Positions 29,992-38,307 of a stretch of 64,000 nt of DNA are shown here, piece by piece. The position numbers were made by a program, and so were the translations under genes. The DNA lies in assembly GCF_001428685.1 (NCBI RefSeq), contig NZ_LMIK01000001.1:290550-354549 (forward strand). Direction: 5' to 3'. Numbering within the stretch: position 1 is the stretch's first letter; the number at the start of each line of letters is the position of its first letter. The DNA comes from Lysobacter sp. Root76. GTDB taxonomy: Bacteria > Pseudomonadota > Gammaproteobacteria > Xanthomonadales > Xanthomonadaceae. Under the pieces are notes generated by a model. That model was not told the DNA's origin. It did not search any database and saw only the letters and a list, made by a program, of their open reading frames with translations.

Positions 29992-31836
29992 ATGCGTCCC
30001 GTCCGTCTGCTGTCTCTGTCCGCCTGCATCGTGCTCGCGCTGGTCGCGTGCAAAGCGCAGACGCCCGCCGCACCCGATACCGCCGCCAACGCGCCCGCCG
30101 CCAGCGTCGCGGTCAACGCCGACTGGCAGCCCGCCATCGACGACTTCATCGCCGGCTATTTCACTCGCTACCCGACCGCCGCCGCCGGCGCCGGCAAGCA
30201 CGAGTACGACGGCAAGCTGCCCGACTGGTCGCCCGATGCCCTGGCCGCCACCGGCGCCTGGCTCAAACAGGAACGCGCCAAACTGGCCGCGTTCGGCGAC
30301 GACAAGCTCGACCCCAATCAGCGCTTCCAGCGCGAGTACGCGCTGTCGGTGATCGACGGTCAGCTGTTCTACCTGGAAGACTCCGGCTTCCCGCACAAGA
30401 ACCCGGCCTTCTACGCCGGCGACCTGTCGCCGAGCATGTACCTCACCCGCCCCTACGCGCCGCTGCCGCAGCGCATGGCCGCGTTCGCGACCTACCAGGA
30501 AGCCCTGCCCAAGGCCGCCGAGCAGATCCGCGCCAACCTCAAGGGCCCGCTGCCGGCCAGCTACATCCAGTACGGCAACATCGTCTTCGGCGGCCTGGCC
30601 GAGTTCTTCAAGAACGACGCCCCCAAGGCCTTCGCCGAAGTCCCCGACGCCGCGCTGCAGGCGCGCTTCAAGGCCTCCAACGCCAAGGCCATCGAGGCCA
30701 TGCAGGGCCTGTCGGACTGGCTGAGCGCGCAGAAGCCGCAGGCCACGCAGGACTACGCGATCGGCGCCGAACGCTTCGCCAAGATGCTCAAGGCCACCGA
30801 ACGCGTCGACATCCCGCTGGACCAGCTCAAGGCCATCGGCGAAGCCGACCTGGCGCGCAACCTGGCCGCGCTCAAGGCCGCCTGCGACCAGTACGCCGCC
30901 GGCCAGACCATCAACGCCTGCATCGACAAGGTCAACGCCGACAAGCCGCAGGGCGGCGCGGTCGAGGGCGCGCGCGCCCAGCTGGTCGACCTGCGCAAGT
31001 TCCTGGTCGAGAAGGACCTGGTCACCATCCCGGGCACCGAGGAAGCGCGGGTCGAAGAAGCCCCGCCGTTCAACCGCACCAACTTCGCCTACATCGAGAT
31101 CCCGGGCCCGTACGAGAAGAACCTGCCGTCGGTCTACTACATCGCCCCGCCCGATCCGAAGTGGCCCAAGGCCGAGCAGGACGCCTACGTGCCCGGCAAG
31201 GCCGACCTGCTGTTCACTTCCGCGCACGAAGTCTGGCCGGGCCACTTCCTGCAGTTCCTGCACGCCAACCGCTCGCAGTGGAAGTTCGCCCAGTTGTTCG
31301 TCGGTTACGCCTATGCCGAGGGCTGGGCGCACTACACCGAGGAAATGATGTACGACGCCGGCGTCGGCGGCGCCACGCCGGAGATCCACATCGGCCAGCT
31401 CAGCAACGCCCTGCTGCGCGACGTGCGCTTCATCTCCGCGATCGGCCTGCACACCGGCGGCATGACCGTGGCCCAGTCCGAGCAGATGTTCAAGGAGAAG
31501 GCGTTCCAGGACCCGGGCAATGCACGTCAGCAGGCCGCGCGCGGCACCTACGATCCGGGCTACCTCAACTACACCCTGGGCAAGCTGATGATCATGCAGC
31601 TGCGCGAGGACTGGACCGCCAGCCGCGGCGGCCGCAGCGCCTGGAAGGCCTTCCACGACCAGTTCCTGAGCTACGGCGGCCCGCCGATACCGCTGGTGCG
31701 CGCGCAGATGATGGGCGGCCCGGCCGAAGCCAAGCTGTGGCAGGCGCCGGCCGTCGCCGCCACGCCGGCCGCGGCACCGGCACCGGCACAAGCATCGGCC
31801 GACGCCGAAAAGCCGCAATCCGCGCCGGGCGGCTGA
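29992..31836 (+). CDS. DUF885 lipoprotein (putative metallopeptidase-like hydrolase)
   Basis: A 614-residue protein. The signal peptide with lipobox ALVAC puts the lipid Cys at 20. The DUF885 domain covers most of the rest; the key motif is SAHEVWPGHFLQF, resembling zinc-binding HE-xxx-PGH, followed by YAYAEGWAHYTEEMM with the third acidic ligand. The C-terminal 30 residues are an Ala/Pro/Gln-rich tail. Relatives are annotated as peptidases, but a defined substrate is unknown to me. The ATG at 29992 with GGAGAG upstream begins the signal peptide. It lies inside the 5-oxoproline locus, which suggests peptide cleavage at the envelope. Confidence 0.88.
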   Translation: MRPVRLLSLSACIVLALVACKAQTPAAPDTAANAPAASVAVNADWQPAIDDFIAGYFTRYPTAAAGAGKHEYDGKLPDWSPDALAATGAWLKQERAKLAAFGDDKLDPNQRFQREYALSVIDGQLFYLEDSGFPHKNPAFYAGDLSPSMYLTRPYAPLPQRMAAFATYQEALPKAAEQIRANLKGPLPASYIQYGNIVFGGLAEFFKNDAPKAFAEVPDAALQARFKASNAKAIEAMQGLSDWLSAQKPQATQDYAIGAERFAKMLKATERVDIPLDQLKAIGEADLARNLAALKAACDQYAAGQTINACIDKVNADKPQGGAVEGARAQLVDLRKFLVEKDLVTIPGTEEARVEEAPPFNRTNFAYIEIPGPYEKNLPSVYYIAPPDPKWPKAEQDAYVPGKADLLFTSAHEVWPGHFLQFLHANRSQWKFAQLFVGYAYAEGWAHYTEEMMYDAGVGGATPEIHIGQLSNALLRDVRFISAIGLHTGGMTVAQSEQMFKEKAFQDPGNARQQAARGTYDPGYLNYTLGKLMIMQLREDWTASRGGRSAWKAFHDQFLSYGGPPIPLVRAQMMGGPAEAKLWQAPAVAATPAAAPAPAQASADAEKPQSAPGG

Positions 31837-31940
31837 ACCCATGTGCCCGGCCGCTGCGGCGGCCGGGCATGCTCGGTGAGGAGGCCGCCTCGACGGCCCG
31901 CTTGATGGCACACTGTCGGCTCACTCGGGGGAGCGAAACC

Positions 31941-32123
31941 ATGAGATCCAATATCGTCGGCGCGGTAGTGCTGATCGTGATCGGCAGCGTGTTCCTGCTC
32001 GACAATCTGGGCCTGGCCGACATCAGCCTGGGCCACCTGATCCGCACCTGGTGGCCGGCGATCCTGATCGTGGTCGGCATCAGCCTGCTGTTCAGGCGCA
32101 ACCACCAGCGCCCCGAAACCTGA
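31941..32123 (+). CDS. 60-residue membrane protein, DUF5668/LiaI-LiaF type
   Basis: Two hydrophobic helices, VGAVVLIVIGSVFLLDNLG and WWPAILIVVGISLLF, are joined by a short loop with DISLGHLIRTWWP, the pattern of the small LiaF-type transmembrane region. A basic tail RRNHQRPET follows. The ATG has GGGGGAGCG eight bases before it. It sits between the DUF885 gene and pxpA in the same direction. No function is known; it may be an independent small gene caught in the operon. Confidence 0.75.
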   Translation: MRSNIVGAVVLIVIGSVFLLDNLGLADISLGHLIRTWWPAILIVVGISLLFRRNHQRPET

Positions 32124-32160
32124 GGCCCGCTGCAGCGCCGCATTGAGGCAAAATCGCGGT

Positions 32161-32928
32161 GTGAACCCGGCCAGCCATCCGCCCCGTATCGACTTCAACT
32201 GCGACCTCGGCGAGGGTTGCGGCGACGACGCCGCGATCCTGCCCTACGTCAGCTCGGCCAACGTCGCCTGCGGCGGCCACGCCGGCGACGAAGCCACCAT
32301 GCGCGCGACCCTGCGCCTGTGCCGCGAGCACGGCGTCGCCGTCGGCGCCCATCCCGGCTACGAAGACCGCGAACATTTCGGCCGCCGCGTGCTGCCGCTG
32401 GACCGCGACGAGATCGGCATGCTGGTCCTCAGCCAGCTCGCGCGCCTGGCCGCGATCGCCGCCGACGAGGGCCTGCGCCTGAGCCACGTCAAACCGCACG
32501 GCGCGCTCTACAACCTCGCCGCCGACGACCGCATCGTCGCCGAAGCCATCGTCGGCTCGGTCGCGGCCTTCGATCCCAGCCTCGCGGTGTACGGCCTGTC
32601 CGGTTCCGAACTCACCGCCGCCGCCGAAGCCGCCGGCCTGCAGGCCGTGCACGAGGTGTTCGCCGAACGCGGCTACGGCGCCGACGGCCGCCTGCTGCCG
32701 CGCGGCACGCCCGGCGCCGTGCTGGAAACGCTGGAGCAGGCGATCGCGCAGGTGCACGGCCTGGCCACGCGCGGCGAAGTCGTCGCCGCCGACGGCAGCG
32801 TCCTGCAGCTGCGCGCCGACAGCCTGTGCCTGCACGGCGACCGCGCCGACGCGCCCGCGTTCGCGCGCGCGGTGCGCGCCGCGCTCGAGGCCGACGGCAT
32901 CCGCATCCTCGCGGTCGATCGCGCGTGA
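32161..32928 (+). CDS. pxpA: 5-oxoprolinase subunit A (LamB/YcsF family)
   Basis: A 255-residue subunit completing PxpABC. IDFNCDLGEGCGDD is the family N-terminus with metal-binding Asp/Glu, then ANVACGGHAGDEATM, GAHPGYEDREHFGRR, LSHVKPHGALYN and EVFAERGYGADGRLLPRG. The GTG at 32161 is taken; an in-frame TTG six codons upstream is possible. It is separated from pxpBC by the DUF885 and small membrane genes, unlike the compact pxpABC of most bacteria. Identification is secure. Confidence 0.94.
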   Translation: MNPASHPPRIDFNCDLGEGCGDDAAILPYVSSANVACGGHAGDEATMRATLRLCREHGVAVGAHPGYEDREHFGRRVLPLDRDEIGMLVLSQLARLAAIAADEGLRLSHVKPHGALYNLAADDRIVAEAIVGSVAAFDPSLAVYGLSGSELTAAAEAAGLQAVHEVFAERGYGADGRLLPRGTPGAVLETLEQAIAQVHGLATRGEVVAADGSVLQLRADSLCLHGDRADAPAFARAVRAALEADGIRILAVDRA

Positions 32929-33067
32929 TCGCGGCGCAGAGCCCGATCCTCAGCCGTTCTCCACCGCCGTCGTTCGTCGGCGCTTGCGCGCCACCCGCAC
33001 TCGACACGGACGTCCCCGCCCCGAGCCGGCCGCCCATCCGCGGCACCGCCCCAAGCAGGATTCCCGC

Positions 33068-33766
33068 ATGAACTACTGGCCCTTGCTGGGCGTCGCCGCC
33101 GTGGTGCTCGGCTTCGCCCTGCGCCTCAATCCCGCCCTGGTCGTGGTGGCCGCCGGTTTCGTCACCGGCCTGGCCGCCAAACTCTCGCCGCTGGACGTGC
33201 TCGAAGTGCTGGGCAAAGCTTTCACCGACAAACGCTTCCTGCTGCTGTTCCTGCTGACCCTGCCGGTGATCGGGCTGCTCGAACGCCACGGCCTCAAGGA
33301 ACACGCCCAGGCCTGGATCGCGAAACTGCGCGGCGCGACCATGGGTCGGCTGCTGATCGCCTACCTGCTGATGCGCCAGTTCTTCTCCGCGCTCGGCCTC
33401 ACCAGCCTGGGCGGCCATCCGCAGACCGTGCGTCCGCTGCTGGCGCCGATGGCCGAAGGCGCGGCCCAGGCGCGCCACGGCGATCTGCCCGAGGACGAAC
33501 GCCAGCGCATCCGCGCGATGTCCGCCGGCACCGACAACGTCGGCCTGTTCTTCGGCGAGGACATCTTCATCGCCTTCGGTGCGGTGCTGCTGATCCAGAG
33601 CTTCTACGTCGAGCACGGCATCCGTCTGGACCCGATCCAGATCGCGTTGTGGGGCATTCCCACCGCGATCTGCGCGTTCCTCATCCACGCCTGGCGCGTG
33701 CTGCGTTTCGAACGCCGCCTGGCGCGGCGCATGGCCGAGGCGGACCGCGAGGCGCCGTCGCCATGA
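33068..33766 (+). CDS. DUF969 membrane protein, probable 5-oxoproline transport subunit
   Basis: A 232-residue protein with about five or six helices: [67 protein letters not shown] and [31 protein letters not shown] and [16 protein letters not shown] are the conserved polar loops. DUF969 and DUF979 always occur as a pair, and in genomes with pxpABC they are predicted to import 5-oxoproline. The stop overlaps the DUF979 ATG (ATGA). The 139-base gap after pxpA shows no gene. Confidence 0.87.
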   Translation: MNYWPLLGVAAVVLGFALRLNPALVVVAAGFVTGLAAKLSPLDVLEVLGKAFTDKRFLLLFLLTLPVIGLLERHGLKEHAQAWIAKLRGATMGRLLIAYLLMRQFFSALGLTSLGGHPQTVRPLLAPMAEGAAQARHGDLPEDERQRIRAMSAGTDNVGLFFGEDIFIAFGAVLLIQSFYVEHGIRLDPIQIALWGIPTAICAFLIHAWRVLRFERRLARRMAEADREAPSP

Positions 33767-34716
33767 TCACCCTGACTTACGTTTACTGGCTGCTCGGCGC
33801 CTATCTCGCCGCCCTGGCCTGGCGCGGCTGGCGCGACTTCGGCAATCCGCGCCGCCACACCACCGCGCTGTTCTGGGGCCTGCTGTCGTTCCTGCTGTTC
33901 GCCGCCGAACACCTGCCGCCGAAACTGGTCGGCGCGATCGTCGTGCTGCTGGCCTTGCTCGCCGGTTTCGGCGGATTGCGCATGGGCCGCTACCAGCAGA
34001 GCAGCGCCGAAGAAAAACGCAGCGAAGCCCAGCGCCTGGGCAACCGCCTGTTCTGGCCGGCGCTGCTGATCCCGATCGTGACCCTGATCGGCGCGATGGG
34101 GCTCAAGCGCCTGTCCTGGAACGGCACGCCCTTGATCGAGAGCGCCAACGTCACCCTGGTCTCGTTGGCGATCGCCTGCGTGGTCGCGCTGGCCGCCGCG
34201 TGCCGGCTGACCCGGCAGACGCCGTGGAGCAGCGTCGAGCAATCGCGCCGCCTGGTCGACTCGATCGGCTGGGCCGCGCTGCTGCCGCTGCTGCTGGCCT
34301 CGCTGGGCAGCGTGTTCGAAGCCGGCGGCGTCGGCCAGGCCACGGCCGCGGTGGTGCGCTCGGTGATCCCGGTCGACAACGCCTTCGTCGTGGTCGTCGC
34401 CTACGCGCTGGGCATGGCCTTGTTCACCATCATCATGGGCAACGCCTTCGCCGCGTTCCCGGTCATGACCGGCGGCATCGCCCTGCCCTTGCTGGTGCAT
34501 CAGCACGGCGCCGATGCCGCCTCGCTGGCCGCGATCGGCATGCTCTCGGGCTACTGCGGCACCCTGATGACGCCGATGGCCGCCAACTTCAACCTGGTGC
34601 CAGCGGCGCTGCTGGAACTCAAGGATCCCTACGGCGTGATCCGCGCGCAATGGCCGACCGGCGCGCTGCTGCTGGCCTGCAACGTGCTGCTGATGTACTG
34701 GATCGCGTTCCGATGA
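33763..34716 (+). CDS. DUF979 membrane protein, partner of DUF969
   Basis: A 317-residue protein with about nine helices. Signature stretches are [59 protein letters not shown] and [22 protein letters not shown]. It probably forms a two-subunit carrier with the DUF969 protein. The ATG is inside the DUF969 stop; the stop overlaps the pcp ATG. The substrate is inferred from linkage to pxpABC and pcp, not from sequence. Confidence 0.87.
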   Translation: MITLTYVYWLLGAYLAALAWRGWRDFGNPRRHTTALFWGLLSFLLFAAEHLPPKLVGAIVVLLALLAGFGGLRMGRYQQSSAEEKRSEAQRLGNRLFWPALLIPIVTLIGAMGLKRLSWNGTPLIESANVTLVSLAIACVVALAAACRLTRQTPWSSVEQSRRLVDSIGWAALLPLLLASLGSVFEAGGVGQATAAVVRSVIPVDNAFVVVVAYALGMALFTIIMGNAFAAFPVMTGGIALPLLVHQHGADAASLAAIGMLSGYCGTLMTPMAANFNLVPAALLELKDPYGVIRAQWPTGALLLACNVLLMYWIAFR

Positions 34717-35369
34717 GCACGCGCAAGCCCGTCGTACTGCTGACCGGCTTCGCTCCGTTCGGCGGCGAAACCAGCAACCCCAGCTGGGAAGCGGTGCAGC
34801 GTCTGGCCGGCAAGTCGGTGCTCGGCCACCGCGTCGTCGCGCGTTGCCTGCCGACCGCGTTCGGCAGCTCGTTGCAGGCCTTGCGCCAGGCGATCCGCGA
34901 CACCGAACCGGCGCTGGTGCTCTGCGTCGGCCAGGCCGGCGGCCGCGCGCAACTGTCGCTGGAGCGGATCGCGATCAACATCGACGACGCCCGCATCCCC
35001 GACAACGACGGCGCCCGCCCGATCGACGAACCGGTGGTCGCCGGCGGCCCGGCAGCCTACTTCAGCGATTTGCCGATCAAGGCGATGCTCGCGGCCTTGC
35101 GCGAGGCCGGAATCCCGGCCGAGGTCTCGCAGACTGCCGGGACCTATGTCTGCAACCACGTCTTCTATGGCCTGATGCACGCGCTGCGCCGCAGCCCCGG
35201 CGTACGTGGCGGTTTCGTCCACATCCCGTATTCGCCGGCCCAGGCCGCACTGCACGCGGGCGCGCCTAGCCTGCCGGTGGAGACGGTGGCCGAAGGCTTG
35301 CGGATAGCGTTGCGGGTTGCGCTGTCGACGCGCGACGACCGACGTCTGGCGGCGGGCGCGGAGCACTGA
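34713..35369 (+). CDS. pcp: Pyroglutamyl-peptidase I
   Basis: A 218-residue cytosolic cysteine peptidase (family C15) that removes N-terminal pyroglutamate from peptides. The catalytic triad is visible: Glu84 in [10 protein letters not shown], Cys147 in TYVCNHVFY and His170 in GGFVHIPY, with [19 protein letters not shown] at the start. The ATG overlaps the DUF979 stop, so it is the last gene of the chain. It yields 5-oxoproline, the substrate of the PxpABC genes just upstream. A 168-base gap follows. Confidence 0.96.
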   Translation: MSTRKPVVLLTGFAPFGGETSNPSWEAVQRLAGKSVLGHRVVARCLPTAFGSSLQALRQAIRDTEPALVLCVGQAGGRAQLSLERIAINIDDARIPDNDGARPIDEPVVAGGPAAYFSDLPIKAMLAALREAGIPAEVSQTAGTYVCNHVFYGLMHALRRSPGVRGGFVHIPYSPAQAALHAGAPSLPVETVAEGLRIALRVALSTRDDRRLAAGAEH

Positions 35370-35537
35370 GCCACGCTCGATCGATCGCGGCTCTTCTTCC
35401 CCTTCGCAAAAGGAGGAGGCCGGGTGTGATGCAACGCAAACAACAGTGCGTTCGCTCACCGCAGCCGCCCTGCGTTCCGCTTCCATTCGCCCAAGCAACG
35501 CGATCATGTCGCCCTTGCCCGCTCATCGGAGAACCCC

Positions 35538-35840
35538 ATGCGCCAGACCCTGTCCGCCGCCCTGCTCTGCACCCTGGCCGTCTTCGCCGCGCCCACCGCG
35601 CACGCCGGCCTGTTCGACAAGAATCCCGACCAGGTCGCGCAGGAAGCCGTGGCCAAGAACCTGCGCGCCGTGACCCTGTGGGTCGAAGCCAGCTGGGGCT
35701 TCCGCAACCAGGGCGCCGCCAACAACCTCAGCCGCGCCCATCAGTCCTTCACCACGCGCGGCTACAACGTGGTCAGCGTGGAGCCCTATATCGAGAACGG
35801 CGACCTGCAGGGCTTCTTCGTGACCTACCAGAAGCCCTGA
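35538..35840 (+). CDS. Small secreted protein of unknown function
   Basis: A 100-residue protein with a clear signal peptide (1-23, ending AHA) and a mature part of about 77 residues beginning GLFDKNPDQVAQEAV. Aromatic-rich segments VEASWGFRNQG and GYNVVSVEPYIENG follow. No Cys or known motif. It stands alone, flanked by a degenerate copy of the GGAGCGGCGT repeat near 35863 on its 3' side. A RBS-like GGAGAA lies about seven bases before the ATG. Confidence 0.7.
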   Translation: MRQTLSAALLCTLAVFAAPTAHAGLFDKNPDQVAQEAVAKNLRAVTLWVEASWGFRNQGAANNLSRAHQSFTTRGYNVVSVEPYIENGDLQGFFVTYQKP

Positions 35841-36020
35841 GTCGCGCACCACGCTTTGGGATAGGAGCGGCGTGCGCGCTCCCATCGCGGAGCGCGCAAC
35901 GCATAGGCTTCTTCGGGACAGGCTCGTCGCGACCACACTCGCGATTCGCGGAGCCGGACTCATGCCGCTCCGGCGGCCGGCGGCCGGGCCGCGTTGGATC
36001 GGGCCGCGACCGATAGCCGC

Positions 36021-36590
36021 TCAGGTCCGCGGCAGCGTCACGCCGGTCTGGCCCTGGTACTTGCCGCCGCGATCCTTGTACGAGGTCTCGCAGACTTCGT
36101 CGGACTGGAAGAACAGCATCTGCGCCACGCCTTCGTTGGCGTAGATGCGCGCCGGCAGCGGCGTGGTGTTGCTGAATTCGAGAGTCACGTGACCTTCCCA
36201 CTCCGGTTCCAGCGGGGTCACGTTGACGATGATGCCGCAGCGCGCGTAGGTGCTCTTGCCCAGGCAGACCACCAGGGTGTCGCGCGGAATGCGGAAGTAC
36301 TCGACCGTGCGCGCCAGGGCGAAGGAGTTCGGCGGGATGATGCAGACGTCGTTCTCGATGTCGACGAAGCTGCCCGGGTCGAAATGCTTGGGGTCGACGA
36401 TGGTCGAGTTGATGTTGGTGAAGACCTTGAACTCGCGCGAGCAGCGCACGTCGTAGCCGTAGCTCGAGGTGCCGTAGCTGACGATGCGCTGGCCGTCGGC
36501 GGCGTGCTTGACCTGGCCGGGCTCGAACGGCTCGATCATGCCGTGCTGCTCGGACATGCGACGGATCCAACGGTCGGACTTGATGCTCAT
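36021..36590 (-). CDS. dcd: dCTP deaminase
   Basis: Deaminates dCTP to dUTP for thymidylate synthesis. The trimeric enzyme has 189 residues. [44 protein letters not shown] and [23 protein letters not shown] are the family motifs; the catalytic Glu is in the last. The ATG at 36590 gives [12 protein letters not shown], as in E. coli. It lies 99 bases downstream of apbC on the same strand. Identification is secure. Confidence 0.97.
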   Translation of the reverse strand: MSIKSDRWIRRMSEQHGMIEPFEPGQVKHAADGQRIVSYGTSSYGYDVRCSREFKVFTNINSTIVDPKHFDPGSFVDIENDVCIIPPNSFALARTVEYFRIPRDTLVVCLGKSTYARCGIIVNVTPLEPEWEGHVTLEFSNTTPLPARIYANEGVAQMLFFQSDEVCETSYKDRGGKYQGQTGVTLPRT

Positions 36591-36689
36591 GCGGGGGGCT
36601 CGGGGTCTCAGGGGGGGCGTACTGGGGCGAAAGCGCCGTGACCGGCGATTGTAAGCGAGCCGGCCCGGGGCCGGCCCGCTACGCCTGGG

Positions 36690-37757
36690 TCAGCCCAGCA
36701 GCGAGGCCGAAATCGAGGGCGCCACCCGCGGCCGCAGCGCCAACCGCACCGCCAGATTGCGCGCCGCGGCGCGGTAGGCCCGGGCCGCAGCCGAGTCCGG
36801 CGCGGCCACGACCACCGGCACCCCGGCGTCGCCCTGCTCGCGGATCGCGATCTCCAACGGCAGGCTGCCCAGCAGCGGCACCCCGTACTGGGCCGCCATG
36901 CGCGCCCCGCCGCCCTCGCCGAACACATGCTCGGCGTGGCCGCAGTTCGAGCACACATGCACCGCCATGTTCTCGATCAGGCCCAGCACCGGCACCTGCA
37001 CCTTCTCGAACATCTTCAAGGCCTTGCGCGCGTCCAGCGTAGCCACATCCTGCGGCGTGGTCACGATCACCGCGCCGGCGACCGGAATCTTCTGCGCCAA
37101 AGTCAGCTGGATATCGCCGGTGCCCGGCGGCAGGTCGACGATCAGATAATCGAGCTCGCCCCAGCGCGTTTCGTTGAGCAACTGGGTCAGTGCCGAGGTC
37201 GCCATCGGCCCGCGCCAGATCATCGGCGTGTCCTGCTCGACCAACAGCCCGATCGACATCGCCGCGATCCCGTGCGCCTGCATCGGCTCGATGGTCTTGC
37301 CGTCCGGACTGTCCGGCTTGCCGCTCAGCCCGAGCATGGTCGGCACGCTGGGGCCGTAGATGTCGGCATCGAGCACGCCCACCCGCGCCCCGTCGGCCGC
37401 CAGCGCCAGGGCCAGATTCACCGCCGTGGTCGACTTGCCCACCCCGCCCTTGCCCGACCCGATCGCGATCAGATTGCGCACGTTCTCCAGCGGCGCCAGG
37501 TTCGGCTGCACGGCGTGGGAGGTGATGCGCTGGCTGATCTCCAGGGTCGCGAGCGTCTTGCCCTCCGCCGCGAGCAGCCCGGCGATGCCCTCGCGCAGCA
37601 CCGCCTCGACGCCCTGGACCGGGAACCCGCAGGTCAGCGACACCGCCACCCGCCCCTCCGCGTCCACCGCCCGCACTTTGGCGCCGGCTTCGGCGAGGGT
37701 GAAGGCGGTGTCGGGTAGCGGCAGGGCCGCGATTTGGGTTTGCAGCTGGTCGCTCAA
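36690..37757 (-). CDS. apbC: Iron-sulfur cluster carrier ATPase ApbC/Mrp
   Basis: A 355-residue P-loop protein that carries Fe-S clusters to target enzymes. An N-terminal MIP18-like domain of about 85 residues precedes the deviant Walker A GSGKGGVGKSTTAVNLA. LDADIYGPSVPTMLG follows, and the cluster-binding CSNCG motif is in VHVCSNCGHAEHVFG near residue 265. The start is taken as TTG at 37757 because AGGTGA lies five bases before it; no ATG is in frame nearby and the open frame runs on to 37985 without family likeness. It is divergent from the first TonB receptor. Confidence 0.94.
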   Translation of the reverse strand: MSDQLQTQIAALPLPDTAFTLAEAGAKVRAVDAEGRVAVSLTCGFPVQGVEAVLREGIAGLLAAEGKTLATLEISQRITSHAVQPNLAPLENVRNLIAIGSGKGGVGKSTTAVNLALALAADGARVGVLDADIYGPSVPTMLGLSGKPDSPDGKTIEPMQAHGIAAMSIGLLVEQDTPMIWRGPMATSALTQLLNETRWGELDYLIVDLPPGTGDIQLTLAQKIPVAGAVIVTTPQDVATLDARKALKMFEKVQVPVLGLIENMAVHVCSNCGHAEHVFGEGGGARMAAQYGVPLLGSLPLEIAIREQGDAGVPVVVAAPDSAAARAYRAAARNLAVRLALRPRVAPSISASLLG

Positions 37758-38307
37758 CGGGTCACCTGGGTCTTGGTCATTACGGAAGGCCTTCAACGCC
37801 GATACGGCGCGGACCCGACATGATAAGCCCCGCCCCGTCGCAAGGCGCCAAACCGGTGCCTTTCGGTAGCAAAGAACCAGGTGCGGAGAACTTCGGCGAG
37901 TGCGTAATCGCCGCGGCATCGGGTAAATCGCATGGAATCGATGGCGCGGATACCGGCAGACATACTCCATGCGGAATCGACGCATTCGGTATTGAATCGA
38001 ATCGCGGATCGCGGGACCGGAATATCGAAATGCTCTATGGGCACGGCACTAAACCGCCTGAAACCACGCTTTTAAGCACATCCAGCGCATGCAGCGGCTA
38101 GTGCTGCGCACCGACCGCAACGTAAACAGGCGAGCCCTCCCTACCTTTTTTGCGCCGAACCGGTTAACCAGCACTTTGCATAACTTGCCCGTTCGATAAG
38201 CACATGCAAACTGCGTTAAGGCCATGTTACGTTCCAGTGCGTCGAGGGGATTGACGACGAAGAAACGGCCACGGACAGGCCCCATCCAAAAAGTTAGGGG
38301 ACAACTC
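37758..38307. other. Gene-poor 550-base region upstream of the first TonB receptor
   Basis: Nothing here reads as a gene. Short open frames of 83 and 93 codons exist but lack protein-like composition. The right half becomes AT-richer and holds a CCGGTTAACC palindrome near 38160 and the 22-nt receptor element at 38213-38234. It presumably carries the promoters of apbC (left) and the receptor (right). Confidence 0.6.
38213..38234 (+). promoter_or_regulatory. Receptor upstream element, copy 1
   Basis: GCGTTAAGGCCATGTTACGT (then TC) lies 73 bases before the first receptor ATG. It matches 19 of 22 bases of the element before the second receptor, at nearly the same distance. The core is a direct repeat GTTAA-N6-GTTA, which could be an operator or part of the promoter. 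Seen in sequence; function inferred. Confidence 0.55.

Noticed and set aside
29908-31911. Open frame of over 600 codons antisense to the DUF885 gene
   Set aside because: Same reason: no motifs and repeated Gly/Val/Leu dipeptides typical of reverse-strand reading of high-GC genes.
37793-38101. Two small frames before receptor 1 (83 codons minus, 93 codons plus)
   Set aside because: No ribosome sites, no hydrophobic or domain pattern, and atypical composition.
38000-38307. Possible riboswitch (for example cobalamin) before the TonB receptors
   Set aside because: No B12-box-like or other conserved aptamer core was found in either leader; the only shared block is the 22-nt element.
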